64,000 nucleotides of DNA from the NCBI GenBank assembly GCA_963576725.1, contig OY755243.1, positions 39,665,243 through 39,729,242 on the forward strand, in the 5' to 3' direction. Both the position numbers and the translations under genes were made by a program. Shown piece after piece: positions 40,301 to 46,047 of this stretch. The notes beneath the pieces were generated by a model, which had not been told where the DNA came from, ran no database searches, and saw only the letters and a list, made by a program, of their open reading frames with translations. How positions within the stretch are numbered: the stretch's first letter is position 1; every line of letters starts with the position of its first letter. Source of the stretch: Azorinus chamasolen. Lineage: Eukaryota; Mollusca; Bivalvia; Cardiida; Solecurtidae.

Positions 40301-43300
40301 CAGTAGAACAAGTATTCTATACAACATATATATACGCTAGACATCATGGATATTAACCCTTTCGGCGCCAAATTTCTAATTGTGGTCTGCAATCCAAGTT
40401 TGTTAAATCATTCAGTAAAATAAGGAAATGAGATAAATAAATGCAAATTTCAAAGGAATAAAGCACATATATCGAAATAGAGATTGCGACAAATAGTGCA
40501 GTCCCTGATCAGACGCCGCCTTGAAAAGGCGGTGTCTGATCTGGGACTGCACTATTTGTCGTGGTGCATTTATGCAACTACGGCGGTGAAAGGGTTAACT
40601 AAATCAGTTGTTTGTAATGGTATTTGAGCACAGGAAATTGGGCTGTAGTAGGAATTGCAGAATCAGATCTACATTATTCCATTATAATCAAACAAAGCAG
40701 ACCCTTATGAGATGGCTCCTATAGGAGACGTCTCTGGGTCTGCTCTGTTTGCAAGGCAGTATATTAAAGTGTTAGAATACACATGTTAAAGTTGTTATTT
40801 CTGACCTGTATTTTCATCAGCTTTGTTCATCAGCTTATTTTTGTCTAATCACTGTACTTAGTAGTTAGGATTTCTAGGTCCTTATCAGGATTTCCGCTGT
40901 TGTTCGGCACTTTTGCAAATAGCGGAAAAAAATCCCAAGTGGCGGAAAAAATTCAAATTAAGCAGACTTTTTTTTGTGGCCCATAGTTACAAAAAATGAC
41001 CGCTGGTTAATCCCAAAATCGGCTGTCTGTGTTTACAGGCCTGGAAAATTCCACTCGTCCGCTCGCCATGACGAGTAACTTTCTTGCAGGACGAGTAGAA
41101 TTTCAGAAAGTTTAACAATGATTTTAAGTAAAATAAAACAAAAGCAGTTGGCAGGACGAGTAAAAGTTTTAGGATTGTTCCAGCCCTGGTTTATTGGCCT
41201 TATTGCCTAAGCTGTTTATCAATACACAGCATCACGCTGGGAGCTACACAAAGTAGTATGCACTTCGACATATAAGCGCTTTCCTGACATTGATCAATAA
41301 TTTAGCATGTAGTAATGGACGAATAACTCCGAACATTCCAAATGATTAAAAAGTATGAATGATTCGTCCCAAGACTGACTGAATAAATCGAGGTTTGTTA
41401 ACTTTTTTTCAGTACGTTTATTGTTTGACAAAAAGAATGTCTGCTTGATTTAATTTTTTTCCCCCACTTGGGAATTTTTTTCTGCCATTTGCGAAAATGG
41501 CGAACAACTAAAACTCTGTAGTATTGTCACATTGCTTCAGCATTTTGTTTAACTCTTTGAATGGAATTTAAAAATGGAATAATCCATCAGTAGTTAAATG
41601 GTGGAGTCAAGATACCAGTATATGAATGTGCTACAGGATTTTGAATGACAAACTATGCAGAACCTGATCAGAGGGTTACTCTAAGAGTTCACTGATCTGG
41701 TTTACTCCAAGAGTTCATTGATCTGGGTCTACACATTTGGAACATCATATTAAAATCATTTCCACATGCATTTAGGATTAAAATACATTTAGTTCTGTAA
41801 GTGGGTTTGAGGTTTATAATATCTGCCCCATTATACATGTAGTGATGAAGGGTCACTAGGTCATAAGGACTGCATTAACCCTTTTCTCCATAAATATGCC
41901 TTTCTATGCCTCTGTAATAGTCACTTCTTGAAACCATTGTGATGAATAGAGCATTTGCTCCTACAGAAGCAAATGCTCTATTTATCAATGGTTTCAAACT
42001 ACAAAATTCTAAAATTTTACTTTTCTCTTGTAAATGCTCCTTTTGGGTAGATTCATTCAAAGAGGTTGGGTCTTAAAATAGCCTATGGAGGAAAGGGTTA
42101 TAAATGCTTGAATACTAGACTGGTTACACCAATAAGTAGTCTTTAGTTAGTTGCTGGATACAGTGAATGAATTCAGTATGATTTATTTTTCAGACTCTGG
42201 TGTAATGAGTCCAAGATCCAGGACACAAATTAACAGGACAAGATCACCTTTGTACACCAGTGAAGACAGATTAGATCAGACTCCTCACTCGCAGTCAGCA
42301 TGTCTCCAGCATGAGCCTACTATGTCAGACAGAAGCCTTGTAGAAATGTTTTCTCGCTGTAAGCTTGATCCTTCATTCATATCAACAGGGTCATTAAATG
42401 ACTCAGGAGTGGTTCAATCAAGGACTGGTGATAGTACATACCAGTCGAGGCAGGGGGACAGTACTGGAACCAGTGGGTATAGGACAAATGCATCGGCTGC
42501 ATCCCCAGGGTACATGTCCATGAGTAATACTTCAGGTGGACAGGCAGGATACACAGGCCATCGTAACATTGTAGGATCTGGAAACTCTCTCAATTCTCAG
42601 TGTGATTATGTGAACATCTTGGACCAGAATGTCAGTGATTTGATTCCTGTAAAAATATCTCCTCTTGATCCCAGCAAACTATGGGCAGAGTTCAATGAGA
42701 GACTGAATTATGGACAGAAGAACCAGTCAGGATCAGACGCTGCTATAAATCATAGTATGGACAATAAGAGTTCTGTTATTAGAGTAGTGCCAGATCATTT
42801 GCGTGGAATTACCAGTCTGTCTGTGTCCTACAACTGTCTCAGTGATCCAGACTTGTCATCCAGTAGACAGCAGTATCATAGTTTACCAGACAGTACAGGA
42901 CTTTCAGAAACTGCATCATCCTTTTTCTACAAGAAGCGACCAGACCGTTCTAACACCTCGTTGAGTAGCTCACAGGGCGTGTCTTTCTCAAACCTTTCGC
43001 TGCAGCTACCTGACTCTTCTTACAGTACAAGACCAAAGTTTAAGAGAAACCACATATCTTTATCTCCTAATAATGGGGGAAGTTATGGAGATATTCAAAA
43101 TCAAACAAATGTTAGTGGAAAGTCTCCTGGGATATCAAATAGTAGAGACAACTCACTGGCTGATAAACAATTATCCTATCTATCAGATCAGGGTCTAGCT
43201 GCATCAGATCGTGGCCTGTCTTCTTCCAGTAGTACGGCCGAGAGATCCCACAGATCACTGACATCTAGTGGGTTTCAGAGTGAAGAATCTCACTTGTCAG

Positions 43301-45558
43301 ATTTGAGTCCATCATATCTTCCTGGCTGTATACATAGTCGAAACATGTATCATCAATCAACACCCATTTTGGAGAATGAAATTTCAACAATTCATTCTCT
43401 GCCATCCACAATAAGATCTAAGAGAGTGAGTTTAGATCAGGATGTATGTCTTCCAAGTCAATCTTCCCTTGACACACCTCAGACTGGCGTAGAGAGTAGA
43501 CATCCACTCAGTAAAATGGCTCCAACCTCCTCATTGTTTAATACAGATGAAATTGATGTCTCTGATCCAGTAACCTTGCCACCATTGACTGTACGCAGTA
43601 GGTCAGCTTCATCAGATGGGTCATCCCGCACTGGTCGATTCTTCAAGGACCCATCAATAGAAGAAAGCAAGAGTCAATCAGATTTATCAAGTGAAGATTC
43701 CCAGCCTTACTCTGGTTCCTTGAACTCCATTCCAAGGAGTGAAGACAGTATACCAGTGGAGCGATCCAGTCTTTCAGCCATTTTATCTAACATGTCAAGT
43801 AGTTATTTTGGCACAAATGCATCGGATTCCTTGTCCATGGATTCTAGACATACTCCTTTAGAAAAGTCAGTTCATAAGGATGCTGGTTTTGCAGGCAATG
43901 AAAGGAGTAGGTTGGGTATGTTTGCAGGGAACACACCACCATTATATGTGAATTTAGATGAGTATTCATCAAGGAATCAAGTTTCTCCATCAGAACCAAG
44001 CAGTTCAGATGAGAGTAACTCAAATTCAAGATCAAGGCTAAATGACCCTGAGAGGCTAACATATGTCAGTACAAACCAAACAGAACAACAGAAGCTAAGA
44101 GATCTTCTGGCTGAAATGAACAACATTAGTCACCAAAGTTTGCCAAAGTCAGACACAAGCGATTATGTTAATATTGGAGAAATTAGTCCTCAAGAAGTAC
44201 AAGACATGGAGAATTCCCCATATGGTCTTGGCCGCAGTGTTGACAAATTCAACAGAGAAGGATGGCGGGCAAGTCTTGATAAAGAGATGAGAGACAGATT
44301 GGTCAAAGACATTGAAAACATGGCACCTAAAAAGTTGTATAAGCTGAAGTCAAATGCTGGACAGCCACAGAAAAAATTATCTCCTGTTAAGATATCCAGT
44401 TACACTGATTCTCCATACAAATTTCGACGGCCGGTGCATACAACAGACTATGAGAATATCAAGAATATTAGCCCAGCTAGTTTAGGGAGTGCTTTTGAAG
44501 ATACTAAATCAGTAACGCCCGCCTTGTATACAGATTATGTAAATGTGTATGATGTTAGCAATGAAAGAGTTGGCAAATGTCCAATAGCAACACCCGAGAG
44601 CTTGTCAGACACAATCATACTGGACGAGCCTTATGAGAGTTCAGTAGCCAGCAAGCTTGGCAAAACTTTCAATGTTGCTTTGGATTATGTGAGAGGAGAG
44701 ACTGATATAGACAGCTTGAGTGAGAGATCACTGGAGTTGTCACGGACAAGATCACCCATAAACACTTCTGGAATTAATAGTGCTTTTAAACCAGTTAAAC
44801 CTAGAAACAGCTCCAGCAGCTTTTCACCCAGTGGAATGTCTAGCAGCAATTTGTCAACTAGATCAAACACCTCGGCAGACTCTAGTTCAGACAGAAGTTC
44901 ATTGTCAGATTGTGGAGATTTTAAAAAACCCAAACCCTATAACCCAAAGACATCGGGTTATACTGAGGATAGTTCTTCATTTGCTTGGTCTAATTCAGAT
45001 CAAGAGTCAGTATCAGAAACCAGCCAAGTTCCCAATCAAACACTCAACTACCTTGAGCTGGTTGGCAAAGACCCGCTGAGTTTTTCAATGACAAAGTTTC
45101 CAGCAGATAATACATCCTCTATGTTATTTAAGCATGGCTACTCAGACTCAATTCCATGGGAAGACAGTGTTAATAAATCAAAAGATTATATACAAGCTGA
45201 ACAAAGTGTGAATAGGTCTGCAACAAGACAACCTCTAAAGGGACTTGAAAACACACCGGTTTTTTCACCAATATACGGTGGCCAGAGTGCAAAGGTGGCA
45301 AATGAACTGTCATGTCGTAAAAGATTTATGAGTACGCCAAAGCTGAGTAGTAACTCGGTGTTAAGTGAGTCAGAAAACAGTACTGATTCTAGATTTTCTA
45401 GTTACACAGAAACACCAAGTTGGAAGAATTCGATGAGGAAAAATAAAACCTACAATAATACAAGCACATGGAGTGCACAGAGCGACCATCCTGACAATTC
45501 AAAGAATCCCTTATATGAAAGTTGCTTCAGCTCCTTGTCTAAAACAACCTATATATAA
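13321..45558 (+). CDS. XK-related (XKR) membrane protein with giant C-terminal tail, eight-exon gene
   Basis: Assembled from exons 13321-13396, 28020-28203, 29910-30103, 34212-34421, 35946-36254, 37071-37186, 39297-39570 and 42194-45558. Joining phases all agree (1, 2, 1, 1, 1, 0, 1) and every junction is GT-AG. The product has 1575 residues. The first about 340 form an XKR domain with several hydrophobic helices: a D-TGTD motif at the end of helix 1 (22-26, compare FDxGxD in XKR proteins) and the hallmark LRLFETFLESAPQL in exon 3. Known relatives include Xkr8/Xkr4/CED-8, phospholipid scramblases exposing phosphatidylserine at the plasma membrane, some activated by caspase cleavage of the tail, and XK, partner of a VPS13 lipid-transfer protein. 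Which activity applies here is not known. Residues from about 340 to 1575 are Ser-rich and probably cytoplasmic, with Tyr-x-Asn motifs at 593, 1039, 1112, 1207 and 1236. Typical vertebrate XKRs are about 400-650 residues, so the tail is extraordinary. Confidence 0.88.
13900..14859. mobile_element. TTAA-flanked MITE (AGAGGAAGTCCCTACA ends) with a LINE inserted
   Basis: Ends TTAAAGAGGAAGTCCCTACA at 13900 and TGTAGGGACACCCCCTTTAA ending at 14859. The sub-terminal parts match the uninterrupted copy at 58847-59224 in opposite orientation. The extra length here is the LINE fragment at 14002-14511 and its surroundings. Confidence 0.75.
14002..14511 (-). pseudogene. LINE reverse transcriptase, C-terminal fragment
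   Basis: A 169-codon frame with the typical tail of CR1/Jockey-like elements: GIPSLEYRRLRADMIQVFK, TRGHPQKL, SQRIINRWNSLPEKVV and FKSRLNSHW. The catalytic part is absent, so this is a 5'-truncated dead copy. It lies inside the 13900-14859 MITE, in intron 1 of the XKR gene. Confidence 0.85.
14985..15540. repeat. Irregular tandem repeat with TTGGTTAGCGACGATCATGT motif
   Basis: The motif TGGTTAGCGACGATCATGTC then ACCCACCATA occurs four times (about 14993, 15117, 15261, 15492), separated by 120-230 bases of AT-rich sequence that is also partly repeated (AATATGTGAAATA-type stretches). A block at 15300-15460 between copies 3 and 4 may be a separate insertion. Non-coding. Confidence 0.7.
15541..16448. 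other. Intron 1 sequence, nothing recognised
   Basis: AT-rich. A short CAT/CAGCAG microsatellite lies at about 16250-16275, and an F-type MITE end (GGAGGAAAGGGTTAA) at 16120-16135. No gene is seen. Confidence 0.5.
16449..18247 (+). repeat. AGGTCA-array element, copy B (right arm of the long inverted repeat)
   Basis: Inverted copy of 8635-10425, about 1.8 kb, reading on the plus strand from TTTTTTATGCCCCCAAAGCT to CGACCCTCTTGT. The order of the approximately 150-bp units and unit-specific variants agree with copy A: the GAGATCACCTTCAGATGG unit at 17550 and the CACTATGACCTTAACC unit at 17445 each have their counterpart. So a complete element was copied, not separate arrays expanded. A GTGTGGGT microsatellite lies at 16500-16566. 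Non-coding. Confidence 0.9.
18248..21030. other. Intron 1: small repeats and hairpins, no gene supported
   Basis: About 18600-18790 has GACAGACA runs and an approximate 50-bp duplication (TTTGTAAACCAGTAGGCC / TTATGTAAAACAGTATATCC). At about 19461-19530 a 38-bp unit (GAATCACTCGGAACACACCG, GTTATTTCCCTCC) is duplicated. A strong hairpin GCAAGAATGGC-cttcg-GCCATTCTTGC sits at 19640-19666. An open frame of 197 codons at 19375-19968 has no family resemblance and no ATG with supporting context, so it is not called as a gene. CpG is somewhat higher at 18830-19700. Confidence 0.5.
21033..21095 (+). repeat. F1 hairpin core, truncated left arm
   Basis: ATAGACCCAGAGCTATAGGA then GCTGTCTAGTCAGGGTCTGC. The left stem is partly deleted. 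Its right half (TAGGAGCTGTCTAGTC, CTGTTTGCTTATG) is the closest look-alike in the window to the 43-bp satellite unit. Confidence 0.75.
21151..21400 (+). mobile_element. F1 palindromic MITE, TTAA-flanked
   Basis: TTAACCCTTTCCTTCATATA to GGGAAAGGGTTAA-type end (AACAGGGAAAGGGTTAA). Core at about 21190-21262 with AGATCAGACAGCTCCTATAG and a decayed right stem. Same layout as 2498-2754. Confidence 0.85.
21745..22035. repeat. Dispersed repeat R1, copy 1
   Basis: Collinear with 38412-38712. Shared landmarks are CGCGAAAACTGATGACATTT, CAAATTTATAT, GTGTTTCGGCCCATTG, CTGTCTTTGACA and TTAATTATGAGAATA. About 290 bp, non-coding, class unknown. Confidence 0.75.
22180..22495. repeat. Dispersed repeat R2, copy 2
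   Basis: Collinear with 11760-12065. It ends in a set of short palindromes (GGTAGTTTTGTCTACC, CACCTACCGTCGGTAG) before TATCACATGTATGAG. An AAGAAG microsatellite follows at 22510-22530. Confidence 0.7.
22790..23850. repeat. Foldback structure with arms of about 350 bp
   Basis: The left arm at about 22800-23164 is the inverted copy of 23452-23830. Matching blocks are CCTTATTATATAGTACA-like ends, TTTCGGCTATTGAAAG, CATGAAATTTTGAGAAAAT, CATTGACAAACGTTCGTTCA, CCCCGGTTTCACTATATCAC and GCGTGGTTCAATAAA. The loop is about 290 bp and includes TGACGTCACGTAC. The right arm merges with the 3' part of the LINE relic at 23750-24905, and the outer few dozen bases of the left arm look like the same LINE C-terminus on the other strand. 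This suggests inverted LINE 3' ends, or a foldback element inserted at one. Confidence 0.8.
23750..24905 (-). pseudogene. CR1/Jockey-like LINE reverse transcriptase relic
   Basis: Reading leftward: LLDFSKAFDKV near 24810-24845, a frame break, ILNWIRSFLIGRTQ, VPQGSVLG (the GVPQGSVLGP box), LFADDTAVYI (the catalytic FADD box), PSKCQVLHI, NAKYLGLDL, WPQLEYASTVWHPY and a FFPH-TLWNQLP-like tail near 23870. It is 5'-truncated at about 24905 and frameshifted near 24795, so it is not functional. It lies in intron 1 of the XKR gene, antisense to it. Confidence 0.88.
25019..26310. mobile_element. Non-autonomous DNA element with TIRs of about 80 bp
   Basis: GGTGAATTCGCCTAATGACC, then AACTCGCCTACAATTA, then TAGTAACCCGAATGGTGAAT at the left; the exact inverse at 26225-26310. 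The interior of about 1.1 kb is AT-rich with no ORF. GGTGAATTCGCC occurs twice within each TIR. The superfamily is not recognised. Confidence 0.85.
26311..27396. other. Intron 1: F1 arm fragments, no gene
   Basis: 26314-26375 is the right end of an F1 element (GATCTGGGTCTACTC, GAGGGAAAGGGTTAA) whose left part is missing next to the 25019-26310 element. ATGAATATTCA arm pieces recur at about 26885-26930 and 27115-27130, and a decayed F1 core lies at about 27210-27265. Nothing else is recognised. Confidence 0.5.
27397..27653 (-). mobile_element. F1 palindromic MITE
   Basis: TTAACCCTTTCCCGGTTCTA at the left, a decayed right end (GATGGAAATAGTTA), core at about 27538-27608 (GCAGACCCTGATCAGAGGGC, TCCTATAGGAGCC). 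It ends about 370 bp upstream of XKR exon 2. Confidence 0.8.
28020..28203 (+). CDS. XKR exon 2
   Basis: Acceptor TTCTTTCAG at 28019, donor ACAG|GTATTC at 28203. Encodes the loop and second membrane helix (IWLIVYFFTSGYPVWGAL, LGFVALATLVMEVFSFHW), then VTDRTVTPK and another hydrophobic stretch ending LAPIY. Enters in phase 1 and leaves in phase 2. Confidence 0.9.
28450..28652. mobile_element. F3 pogo-like hairpin MITE, complete
   Basis: TA-flanked ends CAGTAGAACCCCTCTAATGC and GCATTAGTGGGGTTTTACTG. Core at about 28520-28590: GTAATGCAGAAAGCTCCTCT then AGGAGCTTTCTGCATTAC, extended by AAGCAGGTGG / CACCTGC. Non-coding. Confidence 0.9.
29190..29720. repeat. 24-bp-type tandem repeat carrying CRE-like TGACGTCA sites
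   Basis: Units GTCTAATTATTGGGATGACG then TCA repeat around 29190-29226 and 29428-29720, split by about 200 bp of other sequence (possibly an insertion). Four perfect TGACGTCA sites lie at 29503-29510, 29527-29534, 29658-29665 and 29673-29680, with several TGACATCA or TGGCGTCA variants. The unit flips orientation near 29630-29665. It lies in intron 2 of the XKR gene, about 200 bp before exon 3. Confidence 0.85.
29910..30103 (+). CDS. XKR exon 3
   Basis: Acceptor ACATTACAG at 29909, donor TTG|GTATGT. Encodes YVSVIRKGLKSRQTGKQED, then NDVCILRLFETFLESAPQ, LVLQLYIML and SDLKNLSYVV. FETFLESAPQL is the most diagnostic XKR family motif. Phase 2 in, phase 1 out. Confidence 0.95.
30243..30325. repeat. 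F1-like hairpin variant
   Basis: GCAAATAGTGTAGACCCATA then TGAGACAGCTCCTTTAGGCA, then CTGTCTCATATGGGTCTGCA. The outer stem resembles the F4 core (TAGTGCAG/CTGCACTATTTG), so it sits between F1 and F4. Confidence 0.75.
30439..30726 (+). mobile_element. F1 palindromic MITE with internal 40-bp duplication
   Basis: TTAGCCCTTTCCCTCATATA to AACAGGGAATGGGTTAA. Core at about 30478-30543 with GATGGCTCCTCTAGGAGCCG. An approximately 40-bp unit (GCTAATAGAATTTGATAGAT, CTTTGCTTTCTAAAATG) is tandemly doubled at 30541-30620. Confidence 0.85.
30894..31080. mobile_element. Foldback element, about 187 bp
   Basis: Arms ACCAGGGTCCATGCTTATAA and its inverse at 31060-31080. The inner arms are CTCAAGCTTTTGATTGGTCA-type, with the left one duplicated at 30945-31003, and the loop is GCCAGAGGC. 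No ORF. Distinct from F1-F4. Confidence 0.8.
31599..31740 (+). mobile_element. F1 hairpin MITE, partial
   Basis: Core GCAAACTCAGATCAGACGAC then TCCTCTAGGAGCTGTCTGAT, CAGGGTCTGCTC. The right arm CTTATGAAATAATATA then CATGGCCAAAAATCACTG resembles the sequence right of the satellite at 2011-2100. Confidence 0.75.
31741..32999. other. CpG-bearing stretch in intron 3, no gene proven
   Basis: Starts TTTTTTATGGCGTTCAAATG then CCATATAC, a hairpin end like other TTTTTATG elements in the window, then has a CpG-richer 31980-32560. A plus-strand frame from ATG 32309 encodes 26 residues before an excellent donor-like AAA|GTAAGTAT at 32390. The phase (2) does not fit any downstream XKR exon, so it is not called as an exon. 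32640-32999 is AT-rich with an F1 arm piece near 32860. Confidence 0.4.
33000..33370. repeat. TTTTTATGCCCCC element with long poly-G/poly-C runs
   Basis: Begins TTTTTATGCCCCCAATCAAG and runs to GGGGCATAGTGTTTCACAAA near 33280. Uninterrupted G runs lie at about 33017-33035 and 33178-33192, and a C run at about 33346-33366. It resembles the elements at 49402-49646 and 53085-53471. Run lengths may be affected by assembly. Confidence 0.7.
33547..34211 (+). repeat. Tandem array of splice-acceptor copies upstream of XKR exon 4
   Basis: The 29-bp unit GTAACTGTCAGTTGGGATGT then GTTTTACAG alternates with a 42-bp version that adds GTGTGTCCAGCTT. The added 13 bases are the first bases of XKR exon 4 (GTGTGTCCAGCTT at 34212). 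There are 18 copies before the true acceptor, of which 16 keep the ACAG; copies 3 and 16 read ACAT. The short units read TTTTACAG|GTAACT, an acceptor abutting a donor-like sequence. The last three copies, nearest the exon, are the most diverged, which fits outward expansion from the original splice site. Confidence 0.92.
34212..34421 (+). CDS. XKR exon 4
   Basis: Acceptor GTGTTTTACAG at 34211, donor TTAG|GTAAGG. Encodes GVSSFFSLLSLSWAVTAYTD, then ALHLAYKKLYKR, then LLWQTGMISSRVLAIVLFAV. SLLSLSWA and the SRVLA helix are typical of XKR proteins. Phase 1 in, phase 1 out. Confidence 0.93.
34422..35399. other. Intron 4, old repeats only
   Basis: About 34690-34830 is a diverged relative of 10660-10840. 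At 35295-35350 there is an F1 arm piece (AACCCTTTCCACCATGAATA). Otherwise no recognised content and no gene. Confidence 0.5.
35400..35760. mobile_element. F3-type hairpin element with pogo-like ends, decayed
   Basis: Ends near ACAGTTCAATACCTC (about 35430) and GTTCGAGTTATCCGAAGATA then CACAGTTCAACTGTA (about 35725-35758). Core at about 35545-35620: GCTTAATGCAGGTCTAAAGT, AAAGCTCCTGTAGGAGTTTT, ACTTTAGACCTGCA. Non-coding. Confidence 0.7.
35768..35840 (-). repeat. F1 hairpin core
   Basis: GCAAACAGAGCAGACCCTGA, TCAGATGGTCACGGC, CTGATCTGGACCTACTCTG. The loop is altered. It ends about 105 bases before the exon 5 acceptor. Confidence 0.75.
35946..36254 (+). CDS. XKR exon 5
   Basis: Acceptor TTAGACAG at 35945, chosen because it is the only nearby AG giving the right phase. 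Donor CTAG|GTTAGT at 36254. Encodes VLFLYLTVLHCVIMMLWVIL, then ERNLFIVISSLIHVFCFL, NLKDGASRGRM, LIENTVFVTLWYF, then WLTIVAFMVVFGGFAL: the late membrane helices of the XKR fold. Phase 1 in, phase 1 out. Confidence 0.92.
36264..36480 (-). mobile_element. F1 MITE, decayed
   Basis: TTAAACCCTTTACCTCATGA at the left, core GCAAACAGAAGAAACCCTGA, TCAGACATCTTATACAGGAA, CCATTTGATCTGGATC. It starts ten bases after the exon 5 donor. Confidence 0.7.
36725..36933. mobile_element. F2 MITE with shortened hairpin
   Basis: TTAACCCATTACCTCATAGG to GAGGGAACGGGTTAA. The hairpin AAACCATTGTGATAAATAGA then TAAATCTCTATTTATCAC has lost the GCTCCTATAGGAGC heart. Confidence 0.85.
37071..37186 (+). CDS. XKR exon 6
   Basis: Acceptor CTGATCAG at 37070, donor GATCAG|GTAAGA. 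Encodes GVGSMLLYYGCCHPSGP and APMPALKPEFHLPQ, the end of the last helix (XKR proteins typically have YY-x-HP here) and the start of the tail. Phase 1 in, phase 0 out. Confidence 0.88.
37327..37910. repeat. GTCGAGCCTGCTTG-type element with AGGTCA units
   Basis: Begins TTTTTTGTCGAGCCTGCTTG with a hairpin (GTCGAG/CTCGAC), followed by three units of about 160-170 bp (TCTAACTCAGAAC, GGATTGTGAAAT, GTAGCTGAAAGGTCAAGGTC, TTAGAGGTCAAA). In intron 6. Non-coding. Confidence 0.75.
37911..38240. other. Intron 6, F1 fragments
   Basis: A decayed F1 core lies at about 37950-38000 (ATACCCAGATCAGGCATTCC, TATAGGAGCTACCTGATAAG), and a further F1 left arm at about 38140-38255 breaks off where the 38301 element begins. 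No gene. Confidence 0.55.
38301..39206. mobile_element. TA-flanked pogo-like element, about 0.9 kb, with nested repeat R1
   Basis: Ends CAGTCAAACCTGT at 38301 and the inverse ACAGGTTTGACTG ending at 39206, each bordered by TATA. The inner right part (ACAATGTGTCGCTA, GGAAAATACATTGGGAGGA) matches the right part of 3405-8229. R1 copy 2 (about 38412-38712) lies inside. No transposase ORF. It ends 90 bases before exon 7. Confidence 0.8.
38412..38712. repeat. Dispersed repeat R1, copy 2
   Basis: Collinear with 21745-22035 (CGCGAAAACTGATGACATTT, AAGCGTTTCGGCCCATTG, TTAATTATGAGAATAC). Confidence 0.75.
39297..39570 (+). CDS. XKR exon 7
   Basis: Acceptor CATCTTTCAG at 39296, donor GAGTG|GTGAGT. Encodes 91 tail residues beginning ETKPRLPIFDVSSTSAR, hydrophilic, Gly/Ser/Asn-rich (NSGSFNSGGGDPR). 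No domain recognised. Phase 0 in, phase 1 out. Confidence 0.85.
39908..40119. mobile_element. F3 pogo-like hairpin MITE
   Basis: Ends AGTTGAACCTGTCTTAAGCA and TACTTAAGACAGGTTCTACT. Core GTAATGCATAAAGCTCCTGT, AGGAGTTTTCTGCAT. A further partial F3 copy lies just before it at about 39735-39825. Confidence 0.8.
40353..40598. mobile_element. F4 palindromic MITE, TTAA-flanked
   Basis: TTAACCCTTTCGGCGCCAAA to GGCGGTGAAAGGGTTAA. Core GACAAATAGTGCAGTCCCTG, ATCAGACGCCGCCTT, GAAAAGGCGGTGTCTGATCT, GGGACTGCACTATTTGTC. It shares the TTAACCCTTTC ends and the GATCAGAC stem with F1 but not the GCTCCTATAGGAGC heart. Confidence 0.88.
40675..40757 (-). repeat. F1 hairpin core, partly deleted right stem
   Basis: CAAACAAAGCAGACCCTTAT, GAGATGGCTCCTATAGGAGA, CGTCTCTGGGTCTGCTCTG. 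Confidence 0.75.
40887..41520. mobile_element. DNA element with TIRs (GATTTCCGCTG type) in intron 7
   Basis: The left TIR TCAGGATTTCCGCTGTTGTT, CGGCACTTTTGCAAATAGCG is inverted at 41455-41520. An inner segment (about 41035-41190) has GACGAGTA repeats and looks like another insertion (CAGGCCTGGAAAATTCCACT to GTTCCAGCCCTG). A solo left end of the same family lies at 36955-37010, just before exon 6. No ORF. Confidence 0.7.
41875..42101. mobile_element. F2 palindromic MITE, 92 bases upstream of exon 8
   Basis: TTAACCCTTTTCTCCATAAA to GAGGAAAGGGTTA. Hairpin at about 41933-41997: GAAACCATTGTGATGAATAG, AGCATTTGCTCCTACAGAAG, CAAATGCTCTATTTATCA. Confidence 0.85.
42194..45558 (+). CDS. XKR exon 8: giant Ser-rich tail with Tyr-x-Asn motifs
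   Basis: Acceptor TTATTTTTCAG at 42193; TAA at 45556. It codes 1120 residues without interruption, rich in Ser, Asn, Thr and Asp, with no membrane helix and no recognised folded domain. Five similar motifs occur: DYVNI (Tyr 593, codon 42607), LYVNL (1039, 43945), DYVNI (1112, 44164), DYENI (1207, 44449) and DYVNV (1236, 44536). Three are soon followed by ISP. These fit the pTyr-x-Asn consensus for the Grb2/Drk SH2 domain; YVNV is the sequence found in Shc. Many RSxS and SP sites suggest Ser/Thr phosphorylation. A DEID sequence (906-909, 43546-43557) resembles a caspase site. The unbroken frame across 3.4 kb of low-complexity coding argues for selection. Confidence 0.92.
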
Positions 45559-46047
45559 CAACAAAGCAATCTTGACAGGAAAAACTGCAGTAAAATGTGT
45601 CTTCAGCCTTTACTCCATGAATATTCATGTAAGAATTATATACAGTAAAATCCCGATTATTCGAACACTAAAATACGTATAATTATCGATCATTAAGACA
45701 GGTTCAGGTTGAAAGTCATGTAGAAAACTCCTCTAGGAGCTTTCTACATGACTTTTACCCTGCATTAAGCTGCCAACTTCATAAAAGGGTCTAAATTCTT
45801 CTATACTAAAATTTCGAATAATCGAGGTTTTACTGTATGTAAGAGTATTAATTAGCTTAATACTCATATTGACATGTGATCAAGAATTGTTTTGACCCTT
45901 GTAGAAACTGCAGAATCACATCTTTCTAATTCCATAAGCAAACAGCCAACCATGATCAGACAGCTCCTTCAGTAGCAGTTTGATCTAGATCTACTCGGTT
46001 TGCTTAAGGCATATCTGTGGAGTAAAGGATTAAAGTGACCAAGAAGT
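45559..46047. mobile_element. Probable XKR 3' UTR: F1 MITE with an F3 MITE nested in it
   Basis: F1 left arm from about 45605 (CTTTACTCCATGAATATTCA) is interrupted at TATA by a complete F3 at 45653-45835 (CAGTAAAATCCCGATTATTC to GAATAATCGAGGTTTTACTG, core AAAACTCCTCTAGGAGCTTT). It then resumes with the decayed F1 core at about 45938-46010 and the end AGTAAAGGATTAA. ATTAAA at about 46029 and AATAAA at about 46093 are possible but unproven poly(A) signals. Confidence 0.75.

Noticed and set aside
40121..40306. Extra XKR exon between exons 7 and 8
   Set aside because: Exon 7 (phase 1 out) joins exon 8 (phase 1 in) directly, giving GLY-to-ASP codon completion; no acceptor or similarity at this place.
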